A DNA stretch of 64,000 nt from Aporhodopirellula aestuarii (GTDB lineage Bacteria > Planctomycetota > Planctomycetia > Pirellulales > Pirellulaceae). Numbering within the stretch: the first letter of the stretch is position 1; the number at the start of each line of letters is the position of its first letter. Under the pieces are notes generated by a model. That model ran no database searches, had not been told where the DNA came from, and saw only the letters and a program-made list of their open reading frames with translations. A program made the position numbers and the translations under genes. Below are positions 34,336-43,239 of this stretch, piece after piece. The stretch lies in contig NZ_JAMQBK010000014.1 of the NCBI RefSeq assembly GCF_023701485.1, positions 124,001 to 188,000 of the forward strand. Direction: 5' to 3'.

Positions 34336-35648
34336 CTAGCGAGGATGACGGCACCGTCCCTCCTCCTCCTCCTCCACCGCCGCCTCCACCTTCCTCAGCA
34401 AACGCGCCACCACCTCCTCCACCACCGGGGACCGCGTCCCCGCCGCCTCCACCGCCGCCCGGAACAGTTCCGCCGCCTCCTCCGCCACCGCCCACATCAA
34501 CGAGCCAAGATGCTGCCGCGGTCTTCAAACAGCGTCTAGTCGCCTTTTTACCGCGAATCAAATCCGCAGCCGGAACACCGGCTGGAGAGAACGCCAACCT
34601 CAAGGCCAGCGAGGCAGGCGTCTTCGCCCGCAAGAAGGACTTTGAGCAGGCAAACCTTCTCCTCGATCAAGCCGAAGATTTCCTTAAGCCGGGCGGGGGC
34701 GATTCTGCCGCCAAGACCGATGCATCCGCGGCTTTGGCAAAGAAGCTTGCCGCGGCACTGAAACAGGTCAAACCGCTGGTCGACAAAGTGGTGAATGCTG
34801 ACCCAACCAAAAAAGGGGAACTGCATGCGACGCTAATGCAAATCGCTAACGAGATCAAAGACAAACGCTTTGACGAAGCCAAGCAAAACATCACCGACTT
34901 TGCCAAACAGCTCAAATCATTGGTGGCACAGCAAGCTGCGACTTCGTCCACAGAATCAGGCGATCTTTCAGCCAATTTTGCTCAGCGCATTAAGTCTTTA
35001 GAACCCCGACTTCTCGCAGCCCAAAAGGCTGATCGTGAAAAGGCGACCAAGTTGGGTGCGGTGTGGGGCTACGCAAATGACCAGGCTCAAGCTAACAATT
35101 TCGCAAACGCCTTGAAAGCACTCGACCGACTGACAACGGCCATCGATGGTGTGCTCAAAGCGGCCGGTTCGGCGCCGGTCGAGTCGACCCCACCACCATC
35201 TACCGAATCCACCACGGCAGAACCGGAAGTGTCCCCAGAAGTCCTGGAAGAGGAACGTCAACGAAACGCCCGAGCCCCCGTGGCTCTCAGGGCGACAATC
35301 GTGAGTGGCTGGACCGCCGCCCGTTCCGGGATCAGCCGGTTTGCCAACGCCATCATGGCCGACGACGAGCTTGCGGATCTCGATGAGATTGGAAAGAACC
35401 TCAAAGAGTTGGATTCGCTAATCCCAGACGAAGATCGGCTCTTGAAGTTGGTAAAGGCATACGAGAGCTCGGACGATGCTAGCCGGGACAGCACCGCAAA
35501 AGCGTGTCGCGATGAAGCTGCATCCGTCTTGAAAATTATCGACCAGGACGAGCGTCTCGAAGTCTTGGAATCCAATGAGATTGTTTCTGCGGGCGTGGTA
35601 CCGCCGCTCCGCGACGCTCTTACTTCTCTTGTCACCGCACTCAGTTAG
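33882..35648 (+). CDS. Nd-domain protein 3 with formin-like polyproline, cassette 3
   Basis: This 588-residue protein has an ATG start equivalent to the other Nd genes. Residues 1-135 are the Nd domain (ISEETIEMIESQVKKGKARK, FFLIYKGASIKTLVVFKNGP, REFLNGCGLSFKPEFNMIT). Residues about 140-215 are an exceptional polyproline region with several runs of 7-11 prolines separated by short Ala/Ser/Gly/Thr spacers. Helical repeats follow: KQRLVAFLPRIKSAAG ... EAGVFARKKDFEQANLLLDQ, and the ~65-residue unit LAAALKQVKPLVDKVVNADP ... EAKQNITDFAKQLKSL, then the shared C-terminal domain. The polyproline tract resembles FH1 regions that bind profilin and SH3/EVH1 domains in eukaryotes; whether it does so is unknown. 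The next gene starts 14 bases later. Confidence 0.8.
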   Translation: MAKEDLPAISEETIEMIESQVKKGKARKFFLIYKGASIKTLVVFKNGPFGPKIMKAKKDGFKGDVCYGVITGSGKNLFFQLPATGEVAAAMKVESWEEKPPTKKAKLREFLNGCGLSFKPEFNMITKVSDAPDPESESDIPAPPPPPGSAVASEDDGTVPPPPPPPPPPPSSANAPPPPPPPGTASPPPPPPPGTVPPPPPPPPTSTSQDAAAVFKQRLVAFLPRIKSAAGTPAGENANLKASEAGVFARKKDFEQANLLLDQAEDFLKPGGGDSAAKTDASAALAKKLAAALKQVKPLVDKVVNADPTKKGELHATLMQIANEIKDKRFDEAKQNITDFAKQLKSLVAQQAATSSTESGDLSANFAQRIKSLEPRLLAAQKADREKATKLGAVWGYANDQAQANNFANALKALDRLTTAIDGVLKAAGSAPVESTPPPSTESTTAEPEVSPEVLEEERQRNARAPVALRATIVSGWTAARSGISRFANAIMADDELADLDEIGKNLKELDSLIPDEDRLLKLVKAYESSDDASRDSTAKACRDEAASVLKIIDQDERLEVLESNEIVSAGVVPPLRDALTSLVTALS

Positions 35649-35662
35649 TTTTCGGAGTAAAA

Positions 35663-38600
35663 ATGTCGACTGGTCTAGCAAAACCGTCCGTCAAGGTCGA
35701 AGAGGTTCAGTTACTGCTAAACTTCACCGCGACTCTCAGCGAAAGCACCTTCCGAACACGCTTAGAACAGGCGTTTGTCGACCTGAGCGGTTTGGTGTTG
35801 GAAGCTCAACGTCATGGAGTATCAACGACCGACGCAGAAAGACAATTAGCGAAGGCAAGAGAGGTAAAAGAAGCAACCGGCCGTCTTGCCAAAACATTTA
35901 CCAAAAACGAGGTGAAGGCTGCCGCGAATGTGTTGGAAGCGCAGATCAAATCGCTAGGCAATGCCCTTTTAGAGCGTAGAAGGGAACGTGGAATCCGCAA
36001 AGACGCACTGTCGGTCAAAATCAATTCGCTGAACACTCGCATCACCGAGGACTTTTCGCCCGCGGAATTGTTCACTGCCAGTGACCTCTTCGAAGCGAGA
36101 GCGGCCGAAAGTAAAAAGCTTGAAATAGCGGTGTCCGATCTCGCCGTCCCGGATGCCGATCTGAGTGCCATCTCCGCCAGGATCGACAATGTCGAACTCG
36201 TACTCAATCGGCTGGCTGAAAGTTGGGGTACTCAAAAAGAGAAACTCGACACGCCTGCGGGAACCTATGGTAAAAGCCCTGCGGCGATGCACCATCGACT
36301 GGTCGAAACGTTTACGAAAGGTGAATCCTCTTTCTTGGAACCTTCCGAAGTCATCGAGCTAACAGGTGCTGCGGACACCGTTCTAAAGAATTTGCTGAAG
36401 GATAATATCAATGCAAACGAAGCGTGTGAACAGCTCGCTACGGTTGAAGCCGACTACGAGAGACTGAATCGAGCCTCGAAATGGTCGGAGGCCAAGAGAG
36501 CGTTAGAGGAATTTAGCGAGACGCTCGATACGGCGGCTTCGGATCGCGAGGGCTATCCCGCCGAAGTCCAGCGACAGCTCGATGTCTTCCGCATTACTCG
36601 GGTTCAAGCGGAGGCATTGTACGCGGCTCATCGCTACCGCGAAACACTCCAACGGATCGATGGTCGTGCGGAAGTAGTGAGGTCGCTCAATGCAACGTTG
36701 TCAACTGATCTGGAGGAATGGGGCAGAAACAGCACCGAAATCAAAGCCGCGGTTGCTGAGGCCGTTGCACAACAAACCGAACTGGAGGGCGAAACGTTCC
36801 AGGCCGAAGCTGCCAAATTAGAGTCCCGGGCCAGGGCACTCGACGTCAGTTGGCCGCCTGGCGGTCTGGAAGAGGCCAGTAGCGAACTCGCCCGACTCGC
36901 GATTGCGCTCGGACAAAACCGTGAAAACTCCGTAACCTGGGCGACCGGAGCACTTGCGGAGACGCGGACCGCACAAACTCAGCTGGTCACCGATGCGGCG
37001 CGCGGTGCACACGCTCAGGTGGAAGAACTACGTCGATTTCTCGCAGAAGAAGTCCGGAAGGTCGGAGAAGGAGAACGACCACCGCTACTCAGTTGGCAGC
37101 CTGCTCTCCCGGCCGAACTTGACGATGAAATCGACCAAGTCGTCGATTCCTGGAATCAGGTAGCAAATTCGGCGTTAGCTAGTGACGAATTGGACAGTAG
37201 CAGCTTTGTTGCTCAAATTCTCACGATTAAGGACCGAGCGACTCAAACGGGACCTGCTCTGAACCAAGAGCGTTTAAACTTTATCGCCGAAGGGGGTGAA
37301 GAACACTATCAAGCGGCTCTGCGAGATTGCGACGAAATTGAGAGTTACGGCGTATCGACCAAGACCCACCGCGGAGTGTTAGTCGACATCCGTGACGCGC
37401 TAGACAAAGCTCTGGGCCGAAAATCGGTGGACGACTACCAGACCGCGACGGTTTGGGCAAAAGCGACCGCAGATGACGTGGCCAGGGCATTAGAAGTACA
37501 GCGTCAACGGCTCGCGGATTGGCTGCGGAACTTCCTGGTGACGCTCGATAACGCGGAGCGTCAGCTGACAGCGCTGGACGAGAAACTCGGCAAAAAAAGC
37601 GGTGCGGACTCCTACCGTCCGATACTAACCGAGTTTCGCCGATCCGCGCCGGACGCCCGCAGGTCCGGTCTACGCAACTTCTACGAACAACGGGTGGCCT
37701 ACATTCTGTCTCTGGTCGCCGCTGATCTGGACAGTTCTTCTCAGTCCAGCCAGGCGTTGAAAAACCTGAGCACGCGGATCGAACAACTGCTCCGAAAAGT
37801 ATCCTTCCGTTTCAAAACCTTTCTAACGGAGGAAGGAGGGGAACTGACCACCGCTTTAAACGATTTAAAATCGAGAGTACGGAGCGAAGGCTCCTCCTCG
37901 GCGACTGAACACACCTACTCGGCACTATGCGATCGCTTCAACGCGATGTTGATGAAAGAAAACAACCTCATCCGATCCAAGGAGGGCTGTGACGCGCTCT
38001 TGACCGAGATTTTGACGAACATCCATGTCCTGCGAGATCAATACGCATTTAAGGACGATTTTCCCAAGTTATATGCCGCCTTAAAAGCAAAGTACCATCA
38101 GCGGAACACGCAATCGGCGACAGAACCGTTCGAAGCACTTAAGAAGCTCCCGGACTTGAAGACCGAAGTTTTGGGAATCATCGAGCGTGCCGGGACAAGC
38201 GGGGAAGATCGAGCTGAGAAGCTGCAAGAAATCCAAAATCTTGAAAGCGAGGCGCGCCTCAAGGAAGAGCGCAGTGCTGAGGAGAAATCGAAACTCCAAG
38301 CTCATTTGAGCCGCTTGAAGGAACGCTACACGTCGCAGCCGCTTGCCAAAGACCCCGAGCTAGAGAAACAGCTCAAGGCGATCAAGACGACGCTGGAGGG
38401 TGATGACCTGGAGACGGCGAAAACGCAAATCGAAATGGTGGAACAGCGACTAAAAGTCCGCGAGGGAATTGGCGCCGATCCTGCAATCGATTTGAGGATG
38501 CTCACCCCGACGCTAGCCGTGTGGCGCAAGGCGGTAAGCGACTACGAAAACCAAATCACTTCCATCGCCGCTGACCTGGCTAGGAACGCGGAATTAAGAG

Positions 38601-38905
38601 ATGTTGCTTGCGCCGATCCATTGAGAAGTGAGGTACTCGGCTTGAGTGGACGATTCGATTCCGGAGCCTTTGATCACGCGGTTCGGATCGTTCAGGACAG
38701 CAGCGCATCCCCAAAGAATCGATTGGAGGCGCGCGAGAAAGCGCTCTCACGGATCAAGACATACCGGGATGTTCTGAAAATGGAATCTCGCTTCCGGGAG
38801 CTGGCAGCATGCCCGCTCGATCCGCCAGGCTTCACCGCGCCGGCTGCCCTCTACCGAACCATGACCAATCTCGAACGTGTGTTCCTGATGGCCGTCACAC
38901 GATAA
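35663..38905 (+). CDS. giant coiled-coil protein, cassette 3
   Basis: This 1,080-residue, nearly all-helical protein starts at an ATG preceded by GGAG (35654-35657). Representative stretches are AERQLAKAREVKEATGRLAK, EAQIKSLGNALLERRRERG, FNAMLMKENNLIRSKEGCDA and EARLKEERSAEEKSKLQAHL. There is no signal peptide, membrane helix or visible catalytic motif. It occupies the same place as 26053-29727: after an Nd gene and before the large hydrophobic-segment gene. The C-terminal region (LTPTLAVWRKAVSDYENQI, LEAREKALSRIKTYRDVLKM, YRTMTNLERVFLMAV) matches the pattern of the tails of the Nd proteins and of the cassette-2 coiled-coil protein. Confidence 0.75.
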   Translation: MSTGLAKPSVKVEEVQLLLNFTATLSESTFRTRLEQAFVDLSGLVLEAQRHGVSTTDAERQLAKAREVKEATGRLAKTFTKNEVKAAANVLEAQIKSLGNALLERRRERGIRKDALSVKINSLNTRITEDFSPAELFTASDLFEARAAESKKLEIAVSDLAVPDADLSAISARIDNVELVLNRLAESWGTQKEKLDTPAGTYGKSPAAMHHRLVETFTKGESSFLEPSEVIELTGAADTVLKNLLKDNINANEACEQLATVEADYERLNRASKWSEAKRALEEFSETLDTAASDREGYPAEVQRQLDVFRITRVQAEALYAAHRYRETLQRIDGRAEVVRSLNATLSTDLEEWGRNSTEIKAAVAEAVAQQTELEGETFQAEAAKLESRARALDVSWPPGGLEEASSELARLAIALGQNRENSVTWATGALAETRTAQTQLVTDAARGAHAQVEELRRFLAEEVRKVGEGERPPLLSWQPALPAELDDEIDQVVDSWNQVANSALASDELDSSSFVAQILTIKDRATQTGPALNQERLNFIAEGGEEHYQAALRDCDEIESYGVSTKTHRGVLVDIRDALDKALGRKSVDDYQTATVWAKATADDVARALEVQRQRLADWLRNFLVTLDNAERQLTALDEKLGKKSGADSYRPILTEFRRSAPDARRSGLRNFYEQRVAYILSLVAADLDSSSQSSQALKNLSTRIEQLLRKVSFRFKTFLTEEGGELTTALNDLKSRVRSEGSSSATEHTYSALCDRFNAMLMKENNLIRSKEGCDALLTEILTNIHVLRDQYAFKDDFPKLYAALKAKYHQRNTQSATEPFEALKKLPDLKTEVLGIIERAGTSGEDRAEKLQEIQNLESEARLKEERSAEEKSKLQAHLSRLKERYTSQPLAKDPELEKQLKAIKTTLEGDDLETAKTQIEMVEQRLKVREGIGADPAIDLRMLTPTLAVWRKAVSDYENQITSIAADLARNAELRDVACADPLRSEVLGLSGRFDSGAFDHAVRIVQDSSASPKNRLEAREKALSRIKTYRDVLKMESRFRELAACPLDPPGFTAPAALYRTMTNLERVFLMAVTR

Positions 38906-38926
38906 CTCTTGCCAGGGACTGAACTG

Positions 38927-41900
38927 ATGCCACTCGAAACGGAAGATCGTGCCTGGATCGCGCGGTTCCTCGGGAATGCCACGCCACCCGAAGTTTGGAA
39001 TACGCTTTCGATCTACGACGAACTAAAGGCTCGCAATGCAGTCGAGCGACGCGAAATCGCAACGGCACGCCTGGCAGCCAGAGCGGAAGTTGAGCGACGT
39101 CTGGAAAAGCACGTCGGAGTACTTGAAGAGATTGCCGCTCTCGAACTGACGGTCAGCAATATCGATTCCGAATCCGTCAAGGTTTCCCTCATGGGCTCGA
39201 TTCCCGATGAGGTCTACGGGCACGGGTACGATCGCCTGAAGACGTCGATGGATACACACTTGGTGCAGTTTGGCGTGATCGTCCACGACTTTGCCACAAC
39301 GACAACAGAACTGACCACGCGGACCTTGCCTTGGTCAGTTCTCAAAAACGGTGGCATCGAGCGTGAAGAGCGTCACTTGTTCGATAACCTGGACGCAGCC
39401 GATGCTACCTATGGTCCGTTCATTCGTCGTGGATTGTTTCCGGAGGACCAGATCAATGCGAAGTTCAGTCGCGCTCAGGAGATGATTGATAAGAGCAATC
39501 GGCTCTATCTTGAAGACCTGGCAGAAATCGAAGACGAACCGGAGTGGCAGAACACCGCGACGCAGGTGCAAACAATTCTAAGCGGATTGGGTAGCGTCGC
39601 GATTGCATCCTTGGGCGTGAAGGAAACGAGCGATCCGGCGTTCCACGACACGGCAAAAAACATCGGAACGATCATCACGATCGTCGACATTTCTCTCAAA
39701 GCGACAACCACGGCAGTGGTCGAGATATCCAAGAAGAACGCCGAGGATGCGTCGAAAGGAATTATCGATGGTCTGGGGCAAGCGATTGGCAAGGGAGTAG
39801 GAGGAGATGCTGGCAAGTACATTGCCCTCGGTTTCAAAGCAGCCGCGCAGGTGCCAGCATTGGTGAAGACCTTTCGCACCTCCAATTCAGATGGAGAGTT
39901 GGCCAGCCGATTGCTAGCCCAGCTGGGAGATGCAATCGCCATCGCGGTAAGTATTGATAACGTTAGCAAGAGTGGCGATGACGCTCATACCGCGACGCAA
40001 ATTACCGCCGGTATCAAATCGGGGCTGGTGGTGGTTGGAAAAGCCATCGAGAAGGATCTGATCGGAGCGGTGAAAAAGGCGAGAAAAGGGGACACGTCAG
40101 CGCTCAAACGGTTTGCCATCTCGTACGGAGCCGCCGTGGCGAGAGAGGTAACATTGGCCGTGACTTCGGCCATGAGTGCCGAGGTCATCAAGGCGAAGAA
40201 AGACACTCTCGACCCCAGCAAAAACCCCTCGTATCAATCAACCGACGAGTACAAGACATTCATGAAAAGCATCGAAGGTCGGGGTCTCACCGGGACGGCT
40301 CTGGATGATGAATGGAAAACCTACCGAGGCGATCTCGCGTCGACGTGGAGCTCGTCGGACAGTTCTACGCTGGCTAGTCAAACGGGCAGTGCCGATGCCG
40401 TCGTCAAGGCTCTCGAATCGATCCTGGATGGGCCCCAGGTGAGTACCAAAACATCCAAATTACAGGAAGATATCGCGATGAGAGATGCGATCGAATACGA
40501 GGAAGACGACTACCTCGATGCCCTCGAATCGCTGCAGGACGAGCCCTCAAGAGAAGCACTCGAGCGGATCGGGCAACTCATCGCCAAGATTCAAAAACAG
40601 CGGGCAATCATGTCGTTGGTTTCGGGAGTGGTGAAAACCGGTGCAGCGGGAGCGGCTCGGTTCTGGGGTGCCGCCGCCGCGGCAGGAACGGCGCTCGACC
40701 TCGCTCTCCAGATCAAGTTGGCCGTGGAGACCCATCAAGAACTCGTCACATGGCGGCAGTCTTCAGAGTACGCCGAGAATGCCGCAAGCCCCTACTTCAC
40801 GTCGGTCATTTCCTTCGTGAAAGAGCAGGAACGGCTCTACCCGCGGGACGTCGTAAAATCGATCATGCTCACGGTGAAAATGGGTGCTCAGATCGCTCAA
40901 GCCGAACCTACCTTTGGTCTCGCGATTGGAAAGCTCGTCGAGGCCATTGAAGGTGTTGCCGAAAGCGCCATGGATCTTATCTGCGCGCAAATAGACGCCG
41001 CAAAAGTTGAAAAAGCATGGCGGATTACACAAATGGCTTTTGAGAATCCGGAGAATCGCAAAGCGGCGTTGATCGCCCGCAAACTAAACCCGACGTTGGC
41101 CAAATACACGATTGCTTGGGGGGCGATGGTCGCCAAAGATGTTGTCGCCAAGGAGGTTTGCGCCCAAATCGGTTTGACCGAAGGAGACCTCCGCGCACCG
41201 GACGACAAAGCGGATGATTCAGTCCGAATCTTGGTCAGTTTTCTCGAAATTCGGTACGAGCGACACCTACAAGTGAAGAAACACTATGAAGTCGAGGAGA
41301 CGACGCAATTAACGTGGTCGAAAAACGTAAGTATCGGCTCACTTGTCCTTGAGACTTGGCTCAACCTTTACTCCACGGCACTCGAAAATGGAATGGTGAG
41401 ACAGGACCCGAACAAAGTCTCCGGCGCACTTTACGACGCTTGGTCTCTCGGCTCAGCGTTCAGTCGCGAGGCGAATGAGCTCTATGAGTTGACTCGCGAT
41501 CACAGGCGACACTTAACTGCAGAACAAGTCAATGCCATGCACGTCAAAGCAGTGAGACTCACCAAGGCATACGGGAACGCCAAAAAGGCTCTAGCAGGCT
41601 TCAAACCGGTGTTGGAAGACGGGACTCCGGACATAAACATGGAAGCCGTGCTCGAGTTGTATGGAGCCCATATCGATTCTGAGGAAATGAATATTGAAAT
41701 GTCGCTGTCCTCACTGGACATGGCTGTCGAACGCGAACGGCTTACCGGATTTGGAGATGAAGAACTGATGCGACTTGCAAGAGAGACCGAAGAGGCATCG
41801 GCTCAGGCACTCGTAAAAGACTCGCTCGGACTGCTAAATCTCCATATCAGTGCAGTGGAGGGATGCAACCACACGGACGAACTGGACGATCTGCAACAAA

Positions 41901-42088
41901 TCTACGACGAAGCCAATGAAGCTCTCGAAAAAATTGGAAAGCGGAAACTCGTCAGTGAAGTGCCATCAGTGTCCAGTACCGCAGAGAGCCTTCGAGAGAA
42001 ATTGGCACCACTCGGCCGGCTGATTGAGAATTTGCAAGCGGAAGTGGCTCGCGACCCCGTCGCGAGTGGCGTTGGCGAGGATGACTAG
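38927..42088 (+). CDS. large helical protein with hydrophobic segments, cassette 3
   Basis: The ATG at 38927 gives 1,053 residues; a TTG at 38909 is in frame. It is a paralogue of 29900-33244, with matching blocks in order: TYGPFIRRGLFPEDQ, the hydrophobic NIGTIITIVDISLKATTTAV, GLVVVGKAIEKDLIGAVKKA, the Ala-rich block VVKTGAAGAARFWGAAAAAG, then LAIGKLVEAIEGVAESAMDL and LIARKLNPTLAKYTIAWGAM. Overall identity is low by eye, so the duplication is old compared with that of the Nd genes. No signal peptide. The stop codon TAG is formed by the TA target site plus the first base of the inserted IS630 element. Without the element the stop would be TAA at the same place, so the protein is unaffected. 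Membrane insertion or pore formation is inference. Confidence 0.73.
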   Translation: MPLETEDRAWIARFLGNATPPEVWNTLSIYDELKARNAVERREIATARLAARAEVERRLEKHVGVLEEIAALELTVSNIDSESVKVSLMGSIPDEVYGHGYDRLKTSMDTHLVQFGVIVHDFATTTTELTTRTLPWSVLKNGGIEREERHLFDNLDAADATYGPFIRRGLFPEDQINAKFSRAQEMIDKSNRLYLEDLAEIEDEPEWQNTATQVQTILSGLGSVAIASLGVKETSDPAFHDTAKNIGTIITIVDISLKATTTAVVEISKKNAEDASKGIIDGLGQAIGKGVGGDAGKYIALGFKAAAQVPALVKTFRTSNSDGELASRLLAQLGDAIAIAVSIDNVSKSGDDAHTATQITAGIKSGLVVVGKAIEKDLIGAVKKARKGDTSALKRFAISYGAAVAREVTLAVTSAMSAEVIKAKKDTLDPSKNPSYQSTDEYKTFMKSIEGRGLTGTALDDEWKTYRGDLASTWSSSDSSTLASQTGSADAVVKALESILDGPQVSTKTSKLQEDIAMRDAIEYEEDDYLDALESLQDEPSREALERIGQLIAKIQKQRAIMSLVSGVVKTGAAGAARFWGAAAAAGTALDLALQIKLAVETHQELVTWRQSSEYAENAASPYFTSVISFVKEQERLYPRDVVKSIMLTVKMGAQIAQAEPTFGLAIGKLVEAIEGVAESAMDLICAQIDAAKVEKAWRITQMAFENPENRKAALIARKLNPTLAKYTIAWGAMVAKDVVAKEVCAQIGLTEGDLRAPDDKADDSVRILVSFLEIRYERHLQVKKHYEVEETTQLTWSKNVSIGSLVLETWLNLYSTALENGMVRQDPNKVSGALYDAWSLGSAFSREANELYELTRDHRRHLTAEQVNAMHVKAVRLTKAYGNAKKALAGFKPVLEDGTPDINMEAVLELYGAHIDSEEMNIEMSLSSLDMAVERERLTGFGDEELMRLARETEEASAQALVKDSLGLLNLHISAVEGCNHTDELDDLQQIYDEANEALEKIGKRKLVSEVPSVSSTAESLREKLAPLGRLIENLQAEVARDPVASGVGEDD

Positions 42089-43116
42089 AGCATTTTGTTT
42101 TTTATTGCGCGACATAGCGTGTGTTGCGAAAGTAGCTCAGACAATCCGTCGGCGTCACAGATTTGATGGCTTTTCCAATCGCGTTGTGAAGGTTGCCTTC
42201 GGTTCGAACGTCTAGGCGACGTAGATGAGCTTTGAACTTCGAGAAAACTTGTTCAATCGGATTTAGGTCCGGTGAATACGGCGTTAGGAATCGGACTTCC
42301 GCCCCAGTCGCATGGATCTTTTCCAGCACGGAAGCGTTCTTGTAACTCGATAAGTTGTCCATGATCAGAATGTAGCCAGGACGCAGTGTGTGAGCCAACA
42401 ACCAATCGACATAGGCTTCAAAGATCTGTGCATTGGCTGGGCTGTTAGTGATCATAGATACGCGACTGCCGTAACAATCAATTGCGTGAATCAACGTTGT
42501 TGTCTTCCAGTGTCCGTGCGGAACTAGGTCAGTGACTCACTCAACACTTGGGCCCCAGCCATGTCGACGCGTCATGCTCGTCCTGGCACCCGTTTCTTCT
42601 AGAAATATCAGCTTGTTGATATCCAACCTGCGCTGCTGGTGTTTCCAGCTTATCCTTCGTTCTTTGACGTCACTTCGCTCTTGCTCGCTGGCATGCAGCG
42701 ACTTTTTTATGCGTATGTCCCTAACGATGCAGTTCCATCCAAATCGTCTTCGGACAGCAGCCAACTCGCATTGTCGAACGAAGTTGCTTGAGTGTGAGAC
42801 TGGGATCCTCGCGTACAAGCTGATCGCGTCGCTTGCACTGTTCGTCACTCAACAGGCGTTTTCGCCCCACTTTGTGAGTTGGGGGCTCAAGCGTTCCCAG
42901 GTCACGCCATGGGTACTTCAGCATTTGCGCTATCTTATGACTGACCGAAAATCAAGCAGCTATTTTCGGCATGCTCTCATTGCCATCTAGAACGGCAGCC
43001 AAGATCCGGTCTCGCAAATCCATACTCAACGCTCTCATCTGTGCACCTCCCTGAGTCAGAAGTACGCAGTTTATCGCCGAAGTTTGAATCGACCTACATC
43101 ACAAAGGAAAATGCTC
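42088..43116 (-). mobile_element. degenerate IS630-family element
   Basis: The element is bounded by gagcatttt at 42088-42096 and its reverse complement at 43108-43116, and flanked by TA on both sides (42086-42087 and 43117-43118). This is the TA target duplication typical of IS630/Tc1-mariner elements. Length is 1,029 bp. It contains one minus-strand transposase gene, now broken. Confidence 0.9.
42102..43038 (-). pseudogene. IS630-family transposase, broken
   Basis: The minus-strand reading starts MRALSMDLRDRILAAVLDGN at 43038 and meets an in-frame stop soon after (KIAA then TGA). The helix-turn-helix part continues with PPTHKVGRKRLLSDEQCKR and LTLKQLRSTMRVGCCPKTIW, then frame changes and another stop occur. 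The C-terminal 130 codons are intact and carry the DDE catalytic parts: LILIMDNLSSYKN-like sequence (YILIMDNLSSYKN) and TPYSPDLNPIEQVFSKFK. At least two stops and a frameshift make it non-functional unless extensively recoded. Confidence 0.88.
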
Positions 43117-43118
43117 TA

Positions 43119-43239
43119 AGACCAAATCGTATTTCCATTATGCTATGATATCGATCAGAACACCGCTGGTTCGCAATTCAGCAGCGTGTCTCGCATCGAT
43201 GACAGCTTCCTTGTGACCGACTAGAAAGATCGATCCATC
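43119..43239. other. spacer before cassette 4
   Basis: Original DNA follows the IS630 element directly. No similarity to the spacer before Nd genes 2 and 3 was seen, so cassette 4 likely has a separate promoter or was joined independently. Confidence 0.35.

Noticed and set aside
34335-34510. C-rich repetitive DNA resembling a short repeat array
   Set aside because: It is the coding sequence of the polyproline tract, not a CRISPR or tandem repeat locus.
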